A DNA stretch of 64,000 nucleotides. Source: Cohnella luojiensis. GTDB taxonomy: Bacteria; Bacillota; Bacilli; Paenibacillales; Paenibacillaceae. Below the pieces are notes generated by a model that worked only from the letters and a program-made list of their open reading frames with translations, was not told the DNA's origin and made no database searches. The stretch lies in the NCBI RefSeq assembly GCF_004564235.1, contig NZ_SOMN01000005.1:1-64000 (forward strand). Direction: 5' to 3'. This document shows, in pieces, positions 26,360 to 34,448 of this stretch (positions are counted from its first letter, which is position 1; each line of letters begins with the position of its first letter). The position numbers were made by a program, and so were the translations under genes.

Positions 26360-26944
26360 TCAAATCGGCTTCGGAAGCCTGCTCCTCGCGGTTTGCTCCA
26401 AGAGCGTCTTTGCAATTTCCCCAAGGAGGAGCTCGTGCCGTTCTTGCTTTTGTTTGGACTCGGTGACTTCTGCTTTGATTTCCGTAACATCTTCCTTGAT
26501 CTTTCCGACGGTATCGAAGGTCATGTCCACCTTTTCCTCCACCCGTTCCATCTTTTCCTCCAACCGTTCTGTTCGAGCATCGATGCGAGATACTTTGACT
26601 TCCAATCTGTCGACATCATCCTTTAGTACACGCACATCTTCCTTCAGTACACGCACATCTTCCTTCAGTACACGCACATCGTCCTTCAGTATACGCACAT
26701 CGTCCTTCAGTAAACGTACATCGTCCTTCAGTACACGCACATCTTCCTTAAGTTCGCTGACATCTTCCTTAAGGCTGCGAATATCCTGCTTCATTTCCGT
26801 CATGTCATCTTGCATGATGGCAAAACTTTGCTGTAAGCTCGTCATGTTTTGCTGTAAACCCATTACATTCTGCTGTAAACCCGCCACGTTCTGCTGTAAC
26901 GTAGTCACGACGTCCAGTATTTTGTGCATAACCGGCTCTTCCAC
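26360..26944 (-). CDS. Coiled-coil heptad-repeat protein
   Basis: This 194-residue protein is almost entirely coiled coil. An N-terminal Gln-rich segment has LQQN-type heptads (about 16-45). A central run of near-identical seven-residue units of the type DVRVLKD/DVRVLKE (about 60-110) follows, then variable heptads and a short basic tail. The central heptads are also 21-bp DNA repeats (26616-26770), so unit number can change in frame. The start is GTG 26944 behind GAGGAGG. No signal peptide or catalytic domain is seen. Similar proteins occur in Paenibacillaceae as hypothetical or DUF-type coiled coils. Function is unknown; oligomerisation or a structural role is likely. Confidence 0.75.
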   Translation of the reverse strand: MEEPVMHKILDVVTTLQQNVAGLQQNVMGLQQNMTSLQQSFAIMQDDMTEMKQDIRSLKEDVSELKEDVRVLKDDVRLLKDDVRILKDDVRVLKEDVRVLKEDVRVLKDDVDRLEVKVSRIDARTERLEEKMERVEEKVDMTFDTVGKIKEDVTEIKAEVTESKQKQERHELLLGEIAKTLLEQTARSRLPKPI

Positions 26945-27085
26945 GTTCTGGCCTCCTCGCCCGTATCAAGTGAGTATGATTCAATTGACCGGTGCTTCCG
27001 GATCTTAAGAGTATGGTAGCATAGGGCGGATTGGGCAGTCCATACCCAGTTCCTTCATCATTCTCATTTCATTATCCATTTTTCC

Positions 27086-27319
27086 CGAGATCCATCAGCT
27101 CCAATAACCGTGAGGCCGATTGCGGGCCTGCGCAAGTTGATCAAGGAAAAGAAGATCGATAAAGACGAAACGGTGGCATGCATTCTCACCGGCAATATGC
27201 TGAAGGATACGGACAGCATGCGGCAATTTCATATTGAAGATCGTTTCAAGTCGCAGCTCAGCAATAGGATTCGAAACGTAGCGGATTTGAGTATGCAATC
27301 TATTGGGGCTCACATCTAA
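27086..27319 (+). pseudogene. Remnant resembling the threonine synthase C-terminus
   Basis: A frame open through 27319 encodes APITVRPIAGLRKLIKEKK, then TVACILTGNMLKDTDSM and about 30 more residues. The block AGLRKL...TVACILTGNMLKD resembles the end of pyridoxal-phosphate threonine synthases, which carry a VLTGxGLKD motif. The pyridoxal-binding lysine domain and about three quarters of the enzyme are missing. Upstream there is no coding sequence of that family, only about 80 bases of unrelated DNA. I therefore call it a 5'-truncated remnant. A GTG at 27110 could start a 69-residue product, but no good ribosome site precedes it. Confidence 0.5.
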
Positions 27320-27348
27320 CTACCGAAATTTAATATTTAAAATCATAG

Positions 27349-27377
27349 GTTTATAGAGTTCAAATCCGGACATAATG
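27349..27377 (+). promoter_or_regulatory. Candidate sigma-F promoter of spoIIR
   Basis: GTTTA (27349-27353), 14 bases, then GGACATAATG (27368-27377) matches most positions of the forespore sigma-F consensus (GYWTA, about 15 bases, GGnrAnAnTw). spoIIR is sigma-F dependent in Bacillus. This is a pattern match only. Confidence 0.35.
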
Positions 27378-27440
27378 ATGGCTAAGACGTTCCGGAACGC
27401 ATAGCGCTGTACCGACGGGTACAACAAGGAGCGAGATCCT

Positions 27441-28118
27441 ATGCGTAATAGCCATCATTCTCTTTCATTCCCTTTTCTTACGGCAAGTAAAATGACTTTT
27501 ATCGGTTTTGCCCTTTTTCTAGGCTTGTCCGCATTAATCGGCCAGTTCGCTTCGGCGAGCTCTGCCCAGCTCATACCGGATGATGCCATCCGAATTCGGA
27601 TTATCGCTAATTCCGATAAACAATCGGACCAATCCATGAAAGCAATCGTGCGGGACGATGTCGCCGCGTTCATTAAATCTTGGGGGATCATGCCGGCATC
27701 GCACGACGAAGCGCGCGAGCTGATTAAAGCGCGGTTACCGCAAATTCAGCAGCTCGTAAATGCTAAGCTTCAGGAGAATAAAGCGCCCTACGGCGGCGTA
27801 GCGGAGCTTGCGAAGGTTCCTTTTCCGGAGAAAATGTTCGATGGATCCACGTACGCGGCGGGTAATTACGAAGCCTTGCGAATTACGCTCGGCCAAGGAA
27901 GCGGCGCGAATTGGTGGTGCGTCTTATTTCCTCCGTTATGTTTAACGGCAGCGACAGCGCAGAATGACGAAAAAGCTCCAGCCACAGAAGCAAAGCCATT
28001 ATCCGCGACAGGGAAACAAGACAAGAGCTCGTCGGCTAACGAAGAGCCGGAAGCGAAGTTTTTCCTGTGGGAGATTCTTCAGAAGCTGTTTGCCTTCATC
28101 GGCTCTTTGTTCTCCTAA
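27441..28118 (+). CDS. spoIIR: Stage II sporulation protein R
   Basis: This 225-residue secreted signalling protein is made in the forespore and triggers SpoIIGA processing of pro-sigma-E in the mother cell. An N-terminal membrane/signal segment (about 17-40) precedes the conserved body with IPDDAIRIRIIANSDKQSDQ and the hallmark GSGANWWCVLFPPLC. A Lys/Glu/Ser-rich insert and a hydrophobic C-terminal helix extend it slightly. The start follows AAGGAG. Its presence shows that the organism is endospore-forming. Confidence 0.95.
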   Translation: MRNSHHSLSFPFLTASKMTFIGFALFLGLSALIGQFASASSAQLIPDDAIRIRIIANSDKQSDQSMKAIVRDDVAAFIKSWGIMPASHDEARELIKARLPQIQQLVNAKLQENKAPYGGVAELAKVPFPEKMFDGSTYAAGNYEALRITLGQGSGANWWCVLFPPLCLTAATAQNDEKAPATEAKPLSATGKQDKSSSANEEPEAKFFLWEILQKLFAFIGSLFS

Positions 28119-28124
28119 AGGCTA

Positions 28125-28133
28125 TGCTATAAT
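28125..28133 (+). promoter_or_regulatory. Extended -10 promoter of ywlC
   Basis: TGCTATAAT, a perfect TGn-extended -10 element, lies right after the spoIIR stop and 63 bases ahead of the preferred ywlC start. Confidence 0.55.
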
Positions 28134-28195
28134 GTTGAAAAAGAGATAGCCGGCTGCCTTGCCTGCTTCGGCGGTCGATGAGGATGGAATACGAA

Positions 28196-29278
28196 ATGAC
28201 GGTAACTACGAAATATTGGCCTGCGGAGCAAACGCGGTCCGGAATCATAGAAGCCGCCGCGGTGCTCGCCGCTGGCGGCATTATTGCGTTCCCTACCGAG
28301 ACGGTTTACGGTTTAGGCGGGGATGCGAGAAGCACGGAAGCGGTCGAAAGGATATTCGCGGCCAAAGGACGCCCTTCGGACAATCCGCTAATCGTTCACA
28401 TAGCCCGAAGCGAAGATGTAGAAAAGCTGGCGGAACGGATTAATGATCTGGAGAGGGAGCTGATGTCGGCCTTCTGGCCGGGACCGCTCACTTTGGTGCT
28501 TCCTGTCCTGCCGGGAGCCGTCTCGAATTTGGTCACTGCCGGTCTAGACACGGTGGCGGTAAGGGTTCCCGCGCACGAGGTCGCAAGGGAGCTCATCGAG
28601 CAATCCGGCTGTCCGCTTGCAGCGCCCAGCGCGAATCGTTCAGGCAGGCCAAGCCCGACGCAAGCTCGTCATGTCATGGAGGATCTGAACGGCAGAATCG
28701 ATGGAGTCGTGGATGGCGGAGAAACCGGCGTAGGATTGGAATCGACGGTCGTACGGGTCGTGGACGGGAAGGTTCACATCCTGAGACCGGGCGGGATTAC
28801 CCGCGAGAAATTGCAGGATGCGGTTGGGTCGATAGCGGATGTCGTAAGTCCCGAATCAACTGCCCACTCTGCAGAAGTGGCTTCCGAAGCCGAGCAAACC
28901 CATGCTCCTCGCTCGCCGGGAGTCAAATATGCGCACTACGCTCCCAAAGGCGAAATGCTTCTCATAACCGGAGAATGGGACAAGCTTGTCCCCATCGTTC
29001 AAGCGAAGGCGGCGGCAGCGGGCGGGAGAGGTTGCAAGGTCGCCATACTTTCCAGTACGGAGCATGTCGCCCGTTATCAAGCCGATGCCGTGTTTGATTG
29101 CGGTCCTCGCGAAGAGCCTGAAAAGGCTGCGCATTCCCTCTATGCCCTCTTGCGGGAATGCGACGAGCTTGGGGTGAATTACATCGTAGCCGAAGGTTAT
29201 CCTGAAGAAGGGATAGGGGCCGCTCTAATGAATCGGCTGCGCAAGGCGGCCGGCGGCTGTGAGATTACAGCGGGTTAA
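28196..29278 (+). CDS. ywlC: L-threonylcarbamoyladenylate synthase (Sua5/YwlC type)
   Basis: This protein of about 360 residues makes threonylcarbamoyl-AMP for the t6A37 modification of ANN-decoding tRNAs. The N-terminal YrdC domain has AFPTETVYGLGGDA, the KGRPSDNPLIVHI motif and APSANRSGRPSPT. The C-terminal Sua5 domain (about 240-360) begins near SPGVKYAHYAPKGEM. It is therefore the long two-domain Sua5 form. ATG 28196 sits eight bases after GAGGATGG; ATG 28178 is in frame upstream but has no ribosome site. It lies between spoIIR and mntP as in Bacillus ywl clusters. Confidence 0.93.
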   Translation: MTVTTKYWPAEQTRSGIIEAAAVLAAGGIIAFPTETVYGLGGDARSTEAVERIFAAKGRPSDNPLIVHIARSEDVEKLAERINDLERELMSAFWPGPLTLVLPVLPGAVSNLVTAGLDTVAVRVPAHEVARELIEQSGCPLAAPSANRSGRPSPTQARHVMEDLNGRIDGVVDGGETGVGLESTVVRVVDGKVHILRPGGITREKLQDAVGSIADVVSPESTAHSAEVASEAEQTHAPRSPGVKYAHYAPKGEMLLITGEWDKLVPIVQAKAAAAGGRGCKVAILSSTEHVARYQADAVFDCGPREEPEKAAHSLYALLRECDELGVNYIVAEGYPEEGIGAALMNRLRKAAGGCEITAG

Positions 29279-29427
29279 CAAGCCCTTTTCCCCCGAGCTT
29301 TAGCAAGTTCATCCCCTTGCATGTTCACCTTCTTGTCCGCATATGTTGGAAGACAAGCATAAACGGCTGTCGCTAGATTCTCTTGGCGCATAAAGTTTAT
29401 GTCGGAGAGCGCAAGGGGGGGCAAGCA

Positions 29428-29988
29428 ATGTTCGACGTGTCCGCGACAACCGGGCAAATGCTGACCATACTCGTCATGGCGGTCGCTTTGGGCATGGACG
29501 CTTTCTCGCTGGGAATCGGAATCGGCCTCAAGGGCGTTCGGCTTCGCGACATTTTAAAACTAAGCACGATCATCGCCGTATTCCATGTCCTGATGCCGCT
29601 TGGCGGGATGATGACGGGGCAGTACGTGAGCGGGCTGCTGGGCGGCATCGCTACTTCCGTTGCCGGCGCGTTGCTCTTGCTGCTCGGCGGGCATATGGTA
29701 TATAGCTCCCTTCGCGGGGAGTCGGTTGATTCCATAGATCATCGCACGGTATGGGGAATGCTCGTGTTCTCTTTTAGCGTGAGCATCGATTCTTTCTCCG
29801 TGGGCATATCGTTAGGGATGTTCTCGGCGCATGTGCTGCTGACCGTTCTGATGTTCGGATTTTTCGGCGGAATCATGAGCGTGCTGGGCTTAATGCTCGG
29901 TCGAAAAGCGAGTCGTTCCTTGGGAGGATATGGAGAGGCGTTGGGTGGTGTCATTTTATTCGCATTTGGTCTATTATTTCTTATATAA
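29428..29988 (+). CDS. mntP: MntP-type manganese efflux pump
   Basis: This 186-residue membrane protein has six helices in two homologous halves, marked by ALGMDAFSLGIGIGL and SIDSFSVGISLGM. The paired aspartates are the family's metal-transport residues. It exports manganese in characterised members. ATG 29428 follows an AAGGGGGGG tract; the open frame further upstream to 29383 lacks a start with a ribosome site. The 149 bases between ywlC and this start show no manganese (yybP-ykoY) riboswitch that I can recognise. A weak minus-strand frame there was not accepted. Confidence 0.9.
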   Translation: MFDVSATTGQMLTILVMAVALGMDAFSLGIGIGLKGVRLRDILKLSTIIAVFHVLMPLGGMMTGQYVSGLLGGIATSVAGALLLLLGGHMVYSSLRGESVDSIDHRTVWGMLVFSFSVSIDSFSVGISLGMFSAHVLLTVLMFGFFGGIMSVLGLMLGRKASRSLGGYGEALGGVILFAFGLLFLI

Positions 29989-30046
29989 GAGCAAGTTCAA
30001 AAAACCAGATTGGCTTTTTGAACAACCTCTATAAAGGGGGGACACC

Positions 30047-30637
30047 ATGAACCGGGTTCTGATCGTTTGCACGGGAAATACTTGCCGAAGTCCGATGGCC
30101 GAAGCGATGCTCAAGGATTTAGCCGCGCGCAGCGGGAAGCCTCTCGAAATCCGCTCAGCGGGAGTCTCTACCGCAGACGGATTGCCGATATCTCCACACG
30201 CTGCCGCCACGCTTAGAAAGCGGAATTTAACGTTGCCTGGATCCTCCACCGTGCTGTCCGCGGATGAGGTGCTTTGGGCTAACGTGATCTTGACGATGAC
30301 CGCCGGACATAAACGCGCCATTCTGGAGCGATTCCCTCAAGCCTTCCCGAAAACCTATACGCTTAAAGAATACGCATTACGCGGAGATCCCGTTATGGAC
30401 GACGTGGCAGAGGCGGAGAGATTATATTCGGAATGGCAGGTTAGGCAGGCTTTAGGTCAGAATTTGAACTCGGAAGAACGCGCCAGGCTGTTGGAGCTGC
30501 AACGGAGAATTCCCGACTTCGATATCGCGGATCCGTTCGGCGGACCTTTATCGCTATATGAACAGTGCGCGGATGAAATAGAGGATATTCTCATGACGTT
30601 GGTCGACAAAATGGACGCGGATCCCAAAGATCGGTGA
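30047..30637 (+). CDS. ywlE: Protein arginine phosphatase (YwlE-like)
   Basis: This 196-residue low-molecular-weight protein-tyrosine-phosphatase-fold enzyme carries the P-loop CTGNTCRS (nucleophile Cys8, Arg14). Thr12 matches the threonine that, in Bacillus YwlE, selects phospho-arginine over phospho-tyrosine. The general acid is in the DPFGG motif near residue 164. It would reverse McsB arginine phosphorylation of proteins destined for ClpCP. It is longer than the usual 150 residues because of an insert of about 40 residues (about 110-150) before DPFGG. The start follows AAAGGGGGG. Confidence 0.92.
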   Translation: MNRVLIVCTGNTCRSPMAEAMLKDLAARSGKPLEIRSAGVSTADGLPISPHAAATLRKRNLTLPGSSTVLSADEVLWANVILTMTAGHKRAILERFPQAFPKTYTLKEYALRGDPVMDDVAEAERLYSEWQVRQALGQNLNSEERARLLELQRRIPDFDIADPFGGPLSLYEQCADEIEDILMTLVDKMDADPKDR

Positions 30638-30666
30638 TTGATTTTTTCTTCGTCCTTCGGTATGAT
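30638..30666 (+). promoter_or_regulatory. Promoter of the ZTP-riboswitch leader
   Basis: TTGATT (30638-30643), a 17-base spacer and TATGAT (30661-30666) start right after the ywlE stop and 19 bases ahead of the aptamer. Confidence 0.7.
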
Positions 30667-30684
30667 TAAGCCACAACTTCAAGG

Positions 30685-30758
30685 TTCCGATGTAACTGGC
30701 GACGACAAGTGGAGCATACCACGGTGGAGCATCGGAATGACGGCCGGTCGCCTGGGCA
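30685..30758 (+). ncRNA. ZTP/ZMP (pfl) riboswitch aptamer
   Basis: P1 is TTCCGATG (30685-30692) pairing with CATCGGAA (30730-30737). The internal loop TAACTGGCGA, the P2 stem GTGG/CCAC with GGTGGAGC, and the P3/pseudoknot segment GGCCGGTCGCCTGGGCA match the pfl motif hallmarks (ACTGGCG, GGAGC and CGCCTGGGC). This class senses AICAR phosphates ZMP and ZTP, which build up when 10-formyl-tetrahydrofolate is low. It commonly controls one-carbon genes such as glyA, which lies downstream. Assigned from motif and context. Confidence 0.88.
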
Positions 30759-30793
30759 AAGAGCAACGTGCGGAAGCACGTCTGCTCTTTTTT
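30758..30793 (+). terminator. Riboswitch expression-platform terminator
   Basis: AAAGAGCA-ACGTGC pairs with GCACGT-C-TGCTCTTT around the loop GGAA, then T-run. It starts at the end of the aptamer P3, so ligand binding can prevent its formation and turn on ywlG-glyA, as in other ZTP riboswitches. Confidence 0.88.
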
Positions 30794-30895
30794 GTCTATT
30801 TTCGCTCGTCACATCGAAATGGAGGCGATTATCTCACCCCATCTCTCCCCGTATTGCGCAGTGTCCCTAAACTGTTTGCGCACGTAGATTTCAGG

Positions 30896-30901
30896 TATAA
30901 T
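30896..30901 (+). promoter_or_regulatory. Possible second promoter between riboswitch and ywlG
   Basis: A perfect TATAAT box lies behind the riboswitch terminator, 49 bases ahead of ywlG. The -35 match is poor. If active, it would bypass ZTP control. The rest of 30794-30949 shows nothing else. Confidence 0.35.
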
Positions 30902-30949
30902 ACCCTTATTGATTTTTAATGGGGTACAACCGAGAAGGAGGTCGTGTTA

Positions 30950-31528
30950 ATGGCTCCGGATTCTCAGTCTATAGCCGATCAAGCGGAATCGTTGCTAAAG
31001 GAATTGGCGCAATCGGGCGGTGTGCGTACCGGCCAGATCGTCGTGGTGGGAGTCAGCACGAGCGAAGTGCAAGGGCATCGAATCGGCACCTCCGGCGCGG
31101 AGACGGTGGCCGAGCAAATCTATGCCGGAGTTCGACGAGCGGGGGATCAAATCGGGTTTCATACCGTGTGGCAATGCTGCGAACATCTGAATAGAGCGCT
31201 AGTCGCCGAGCGTCAGTTGGCAGAAGCGCAAGGCTGGACGGAGGTTTCCGCCGTTCCCGTTCCGAAAGCCGGGGGCTCTATGGCTTCCTACGCTTATCGT
31301 CAACTGAACGACCCTTGTATAGTGGAAGCCGTACAGGTACATGCGGGAATCGATATCGGCGAGACGATGATCGGGATGCACCTTCGTCCCGTTGCCGTTC
31401 CTTTGAGACCGTCGATCCGTTCGGTCGGGGAAGCCAGAGTAAACATGGCTACGACCCGTCCCAGATTAATCGGCGGGGCAAGAGCCGTCTACGCGTTGCC
31501 GGATGCCATGACGAATACCTGTGATTAA
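30950..31528 (+). CDS. ywlG: UPF0340/TIGR01440 family protein YwlG
   Basis: This protein of about 192 residues belongs to the UPF0340 family, marked by [18 protein letters not shown] and [10 protein letters not shown]. The biochemical function is not established. The gene is nearly always next to glyA in Bacilli. ATG 30950 sits eight bases after AAGGAGG; GTG 30944 is too close. It is the first gene behind the ZTP riboswitch, 41 bases ahead of glyA, so its expression follows one-carbon status. That suggests a link to folate or serine metabolism. Confidence 0.9.
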   Translation: MAPDSQSIADQAESLLKELAQSGGVRTGQIVVVGVSTSEVQGHRIGTSGAETVAEQIYAGVRRAGDQIGFHTVWQCCEHLNRALVAERQLAEAQGWTEVSAVPVPKAGGSMASYAYRQLNDPCIVEAVQVHAGIDIGETMIGMHLRPVAVPLRPSIRSVGEARVNMATTRPRLIGGARAVYALPDAMTNTCD

Positions 31529-31569
31529 TGAACATCCATTATAAAAACACTTTGGAGGAATTAACGACT

Positions 31570-32820
31570 ATGTTGGAAAATTTGCGCAAGCAGGATCCGG
31601 AAATCGTAAAAGCACTGAATTTGGAATTAAAACGCCAACGCGATAACATCGAATTGATTGCCTCCGAAAATATCGTCAGCGAAGCGGTTTTGGAGACGAT
31701 GGGTACCGTGCTGACCAATAAATACGCGGAAGGTTACCCGGGCAAGCGCTACTACGGCGGTTGCGAGTACGTGGATATCCCCGAACAGATCGCGCGCGAA
31801 CGCGCGAAGGAATTGTTCGGAGCCGATCATGCCAACGTGCAGCCGCATTCCGGCGCGCAAGCGAACCTGGCCGTTTACTTGGCCGTGCTAAAGCCGGGCG
31901 ACACGGTTCTCGGCATGAACCTTGCGCACGGCGGACACTTGACCCACGGTAACCCGGCTAACGCTTCTGGCTTGCTCTACAATTTCGTGGCTTACGGCGT
32001 AGACGATCAAACGTTCACGATCGATTACGATGAAGTTCGCAAAGCGGCTTTCAAACACCGCCCGCGCTTAATCGTGGCAGGCGCTTCCGCTTACCCGCGG
32101 ACGATCGATTTCGAGAAAATGGGGCAAATCGCTAACGATGTAGGAGCCCTCTTGATGGTGGATATGGCCCACATCGCTGGCCTAGTTGCCGGCGGAGAAC
32201 ACCCGAGCCCTGTACCGCACGCGCATTTCGTAACGACGACAACCCACAAGACCCTTCGCGGACCTCGCGGCGGTTTGATCCTTTGCCGTCAACCATGGGC
32301 GGCAGCTATCGATAAAGCCGTATTCCCGGGAACGCAAGGCGGACCGCTTATGCACATTATCGCAGCCAAGGCAGTTGCTCTAGGCGAAGCGCTCGAGCCT
32401 TCTTTCAAAGAGTACGCTCGCAATGTCGTCGTTAACGCGAAAGCGCTAGCGGAAGCGCTGATCTCCGAGGGCTTGAACTTGGTTTCCGGCGGTACCGATA
32501 ACCACCTCATGCTGATCGATACGCGCAACTTGAACATTACGGGCAAGGTAGCCGAGCACGTTCTGGATTCCGTTGCGATTACCGTCAACAAGAACGCCAT
32601 CCCTTTCGACCCGACCAGCCCGTTCGTTACAAGCGGAATTCGTATAGGAACTCCGGCCGTTACGACTCGCGGCATGGATACGGAAGCGATGAAGACAATC
32701 GCTAAAGTCATTGCCTTAACGTTGAAAAACCCGGAAGACGCATCGACGCTGGAGAAAGCGCGCGGAATTGTCGCCGAATTGTCCGGTCAATACCCTCTGT
32801 ACCCGAACTTGGCTTACTAA
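31570..32820 (+). CDS. glyA: Serine hydroxymethyltransferase
   Basis: This 416-residue pyridoxal-phosphate enzyme interconverts serine and tetrahydrofolate with glycine and 5,10-methylene-tetrahydrofolate. It begins [16 protein letters not shown] as in other Bacilli. Motifs include [20 protein letters not shown] and the pyridoxal lysine in [17 protein letters not shown] 31570 follows TTGGAGG; the ATG at 31528 would add 14 atypical residues. It is co-transcribed with ywlG under the ZTP riboswitch. Confidence 0.96.
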   Translation: MLENLRKQDPEIVKALNLELKRQRDNIELIASENIVSEAVLETMGTVLTNKYAEGYPGKRYYGGCEYVDIPEQIARERAKELFGADHANVQPHSGAQANLAVYLAVLKPGDTVLGMNLAHGGHLTHGNPANASGLLYNFVAYGVDDQTFTIDYDEVRKAAFKHRPRLIVAGASAYPRTIDFEKMGQIANDVGALLMVDMAHIAGLVAGGEHPSPVPHAHFVTTTTHKTLRGPRGGLILCRQPWAAAIDKAVFPGTQGGPLMHIIAAKAVALGEALEPSFKEYARNVVVNAKALAEALISEGLNLVSGGTDNHLMLIDTRNLNITGKVAEHVLDSVAITVNKNAIPFDPTSPFVTSGIRIGTPAVTTRGMDTEAMKTIAKVIALTLKNPEDASTLEKARGIVAELSGQYPLYPNLAY

Positions 32821-32833
32821 TTCGCGTCAACAA

Positions 32834-32880
32834 AAACCCCTGCAACCTATCTTTCGATGGCTGCAGGGGTTTACCTTTTT
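32834..32880. terminator. Bidirectional terminator between glyA and the SLH gene
   Basis: AAACCCCTGCA (32834-32844) pairs with TGCAGGGGTTT (32862-32872), with an inner TATC/GATG. T-rich sequence follows on the plus strand and A-rich sequence precedes. Confidence 0.85.
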
Positions 32881-32899
32881 AAATTCTAATTCAACGGCC

Positions 32900-33601
32900 T
32901 TAAGGAGCTAATCCCGCTCCGTCCTCCGAATAAACTTCGTCCGCAACGGAATCCACGGTATCGCTATGGAATTTCTCGTAGATCGTTTCTCCCGAAGGCA
33001 AATCGTAATTCAGGAAGACATTATCGGATAGTTCGAAAACGAATCCGCGGGTCGCGTTCTTTTTCGTTAGAAAGTCTTTGGACTGTTCGGCCTTGATAAG
33101 TTTAGCCTTGATCGCTGCAGCTATCGAATCCTTGATCCAATTGGAATCCGCTGCCGTCCCTTTGTCTACCTTGACGCCAAGAAACTTCTCGATAAAAACC
33201 AACGATTCAATGGTAGTAAGCGGTTTGTTCGGGTCGAATTTACCGTTCCCGAGACCCAGCTCGAAGCCGTTGGTCTGCGCCAATTTTTTCGCTGCTTCTA
33301 TGTATCCCGCGGCCCAAGATTTGATGTCAACGTCGCTGAAGCTGCTCTTTTGAATGGGTTGAGGTTTTAATCCGAACGCCAAGGCGATGATCTTTGCAAA
33401 TTGAGCCCTGGTGATATTTTGATCCAGATTCAGGTTGCCGCTGGAATCACCCGAAATAATGCCGGAATCCATCAAGCGTTCGAAAGCGGCTTTTTGCGCA
33501 ACTTGATGCTCCGTTAACGAACCCGACTCGGCGCCGACCAAGAACAACGAAACCGCAAGTATCCCCGTCATGCCGAGCGCCAACCATTTCTTGTTTCCCA
33601 T
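32900..33601 (-). CDS. S-layer homology domain protein
   Basis: This secreted protein of about 233 residues has a signal peptide (KKWLALGMTGILAVSLFLV). SLH modules cover about 35-150: GIISGDSSGNLNLDQNITRAQFAKIIALAFGL, then FSDV..SWAAGYIEAAKKL and GKFDPNKPLTTIESLVFIEKFLG. A C-terminal region lacks recognised domains. SLH domains bind pyruvylated secondary cell-wall polymers. With only about two modules and a short tail, it may be an accessory wall protein. ATG 33601 follows GGGGGAG by nine bases; a TTG one codon upstream is less likely. Confidence 0.85.
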   Translation of the reverse strand: MGNKKWLALGMTGILAVSLFLVGAESGSLTEHQVAQKAAFERLMDSGIISGDSSGNLNLDQNITRAQFAKIIALAFGLKPQPIQKSSFSDVDIKSWAAGYIEAAKKLAQTNGFELGLGNGKFDPNKPLTTIESLVFIEKFLGVKVDKGTAADSNWIKDSIAAAIKAKLIKAEQSKDFLTKKNATRGFVFELSDNVFLNYDLPSGETIYEKFHSDTVDSVADEVYSEDGAGLAP

Positions 33602-33752
33602 CAACTTTAACTCCCCCTAAGTAAATGATCAATGCTGGTACTCTTGTAATCTCTCCCATATTGTAAACCATAATAAGGGAGATTTATAGACAAATTTCGA
33701 CGATATCCGCAGGCGAAAAATCGGATGTTATGCACCCGTTCGGAGACAATGA

Positions 33753-33758
33753 TATAAT
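33753..33758 (+). promoter_or_regulatory. -10 box of upp
   Basis: A perfect TATAAT lies 36 bases ahead of the upp start. The -35 region is weak (TGTTAT-like). Confidence 0.45.
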
Positions 33759-33793
33759 GTACGGGCAAGCTACATAGGAAAGGGAAGAATCTA

Positions 33794-34423
33794 ATGGGAC
33801 GACTCGTCATTTGCGATCATCCGTTGATCCAACACAAGGTCACTTTTATCCGTGATAAAATGACAAATACGAAGCAATTCCGGGAGCTGGTCGACGAAGT
33901 GGCCATGCTCATGGCTTATGAAATAACGAGGGACGTTCCGCTTTCCGCGGTTCGGGTAGAGACCCCCATTCAGGTCGCGGAGGGCAAGGTTATCGCAGGC
34001 AGAATGATGGGGCTTATACCCATTCTGCGCGCCGGTCTAGGCATGGTGGACGGAGTGCTTAAAATTATTCCTTCGGCGAAGGTTGGGCATATCGGCCTAT
34101 ATCGCGACCACGAAACGCTGCAACCCGTGGAATATTATTGCAGCCTGCCATCCGACGTAGCCGAGCGGGAGCTGATCGTCATCGATCCGATGCTCGCGAC
34201 CGGTGGTTCGGCGAACGCGGCGATCGAGATGTTGAAGAGCAAGGGCTGCCGCCCGACCAAGCTGATGTGCCTGATCGCGGCTCCGGAAGGAGTTAAAGCG
34301 GTACAAGAGCAGCATCCCGATATCGATATTTACTTGGCTGCGTTAGACGAGAAACTTAACGAACACGGTTATATCGTACCGGGCCTCGGCGATGCCGGAG
34401 ACCGTTTATACGGAACTAAATAG
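33794..34423 (+). CDS. upp: Uracil phosphoribosyltransferase
   Basis: This 209-residue salvage enzyme converts uracil and PRPP to UMP. It has the PRPP-binding loop [17 protein letters not shown], the early [18 protein letters not shown] and the uracil-binding C-terminus [17 protein letters not shown]. Length is exactly the family norm. It is followed closely by mnaA and then the atp operon, the same order as in Bacillus (upp-mnaA-atp). Confidence 0.96.
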   Translation: MGRLVICDHPLIQHKVTFIRDKMTNTKQFRELVDEVAMLMAYEITRDVPLSAVRVETPIQVAEGKVIAGRMMGLIPILRAGLGMVDGVLKIIPSAKVGHIGLYRDHETLQPVEYYCSLPSDVAERELIVIDPMLATGGSANAAIEMLKSKGCRPTKLMCLIAAPEGVKAVQEQHPDIDIYLAALDEKLNEHGYIVPGLGDAGDRLYGTK

Positions 34424-34448
34424 CGCTAGGGACAGTGAGGGAACCGAC

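Noticed and set aside
25777-26466. Long repeat-protein frames over the 51-nt array (one on the plus strand, two on the minus strand)
   Set aside because: They exist only because the period is a multiple of three. They overlap on both strands, run into flanking genes and have no convincing start sites.
29278-29394. Small minus-strand frame (MRQENLATAVYACL...) between ywlC and mntP
   Set aside because: The composition looks protein-like, but no ribosome site precedes it and it runs antisense into the ywlC stop. The evidence is not enough to call a gene.
29279-29427. Manganese-sensing (yybP-ykoY) riboswitch ahead of mntP
   Set aside because: The expected context was checked, but none of the conserved motif was recognised in the 149-base leader.
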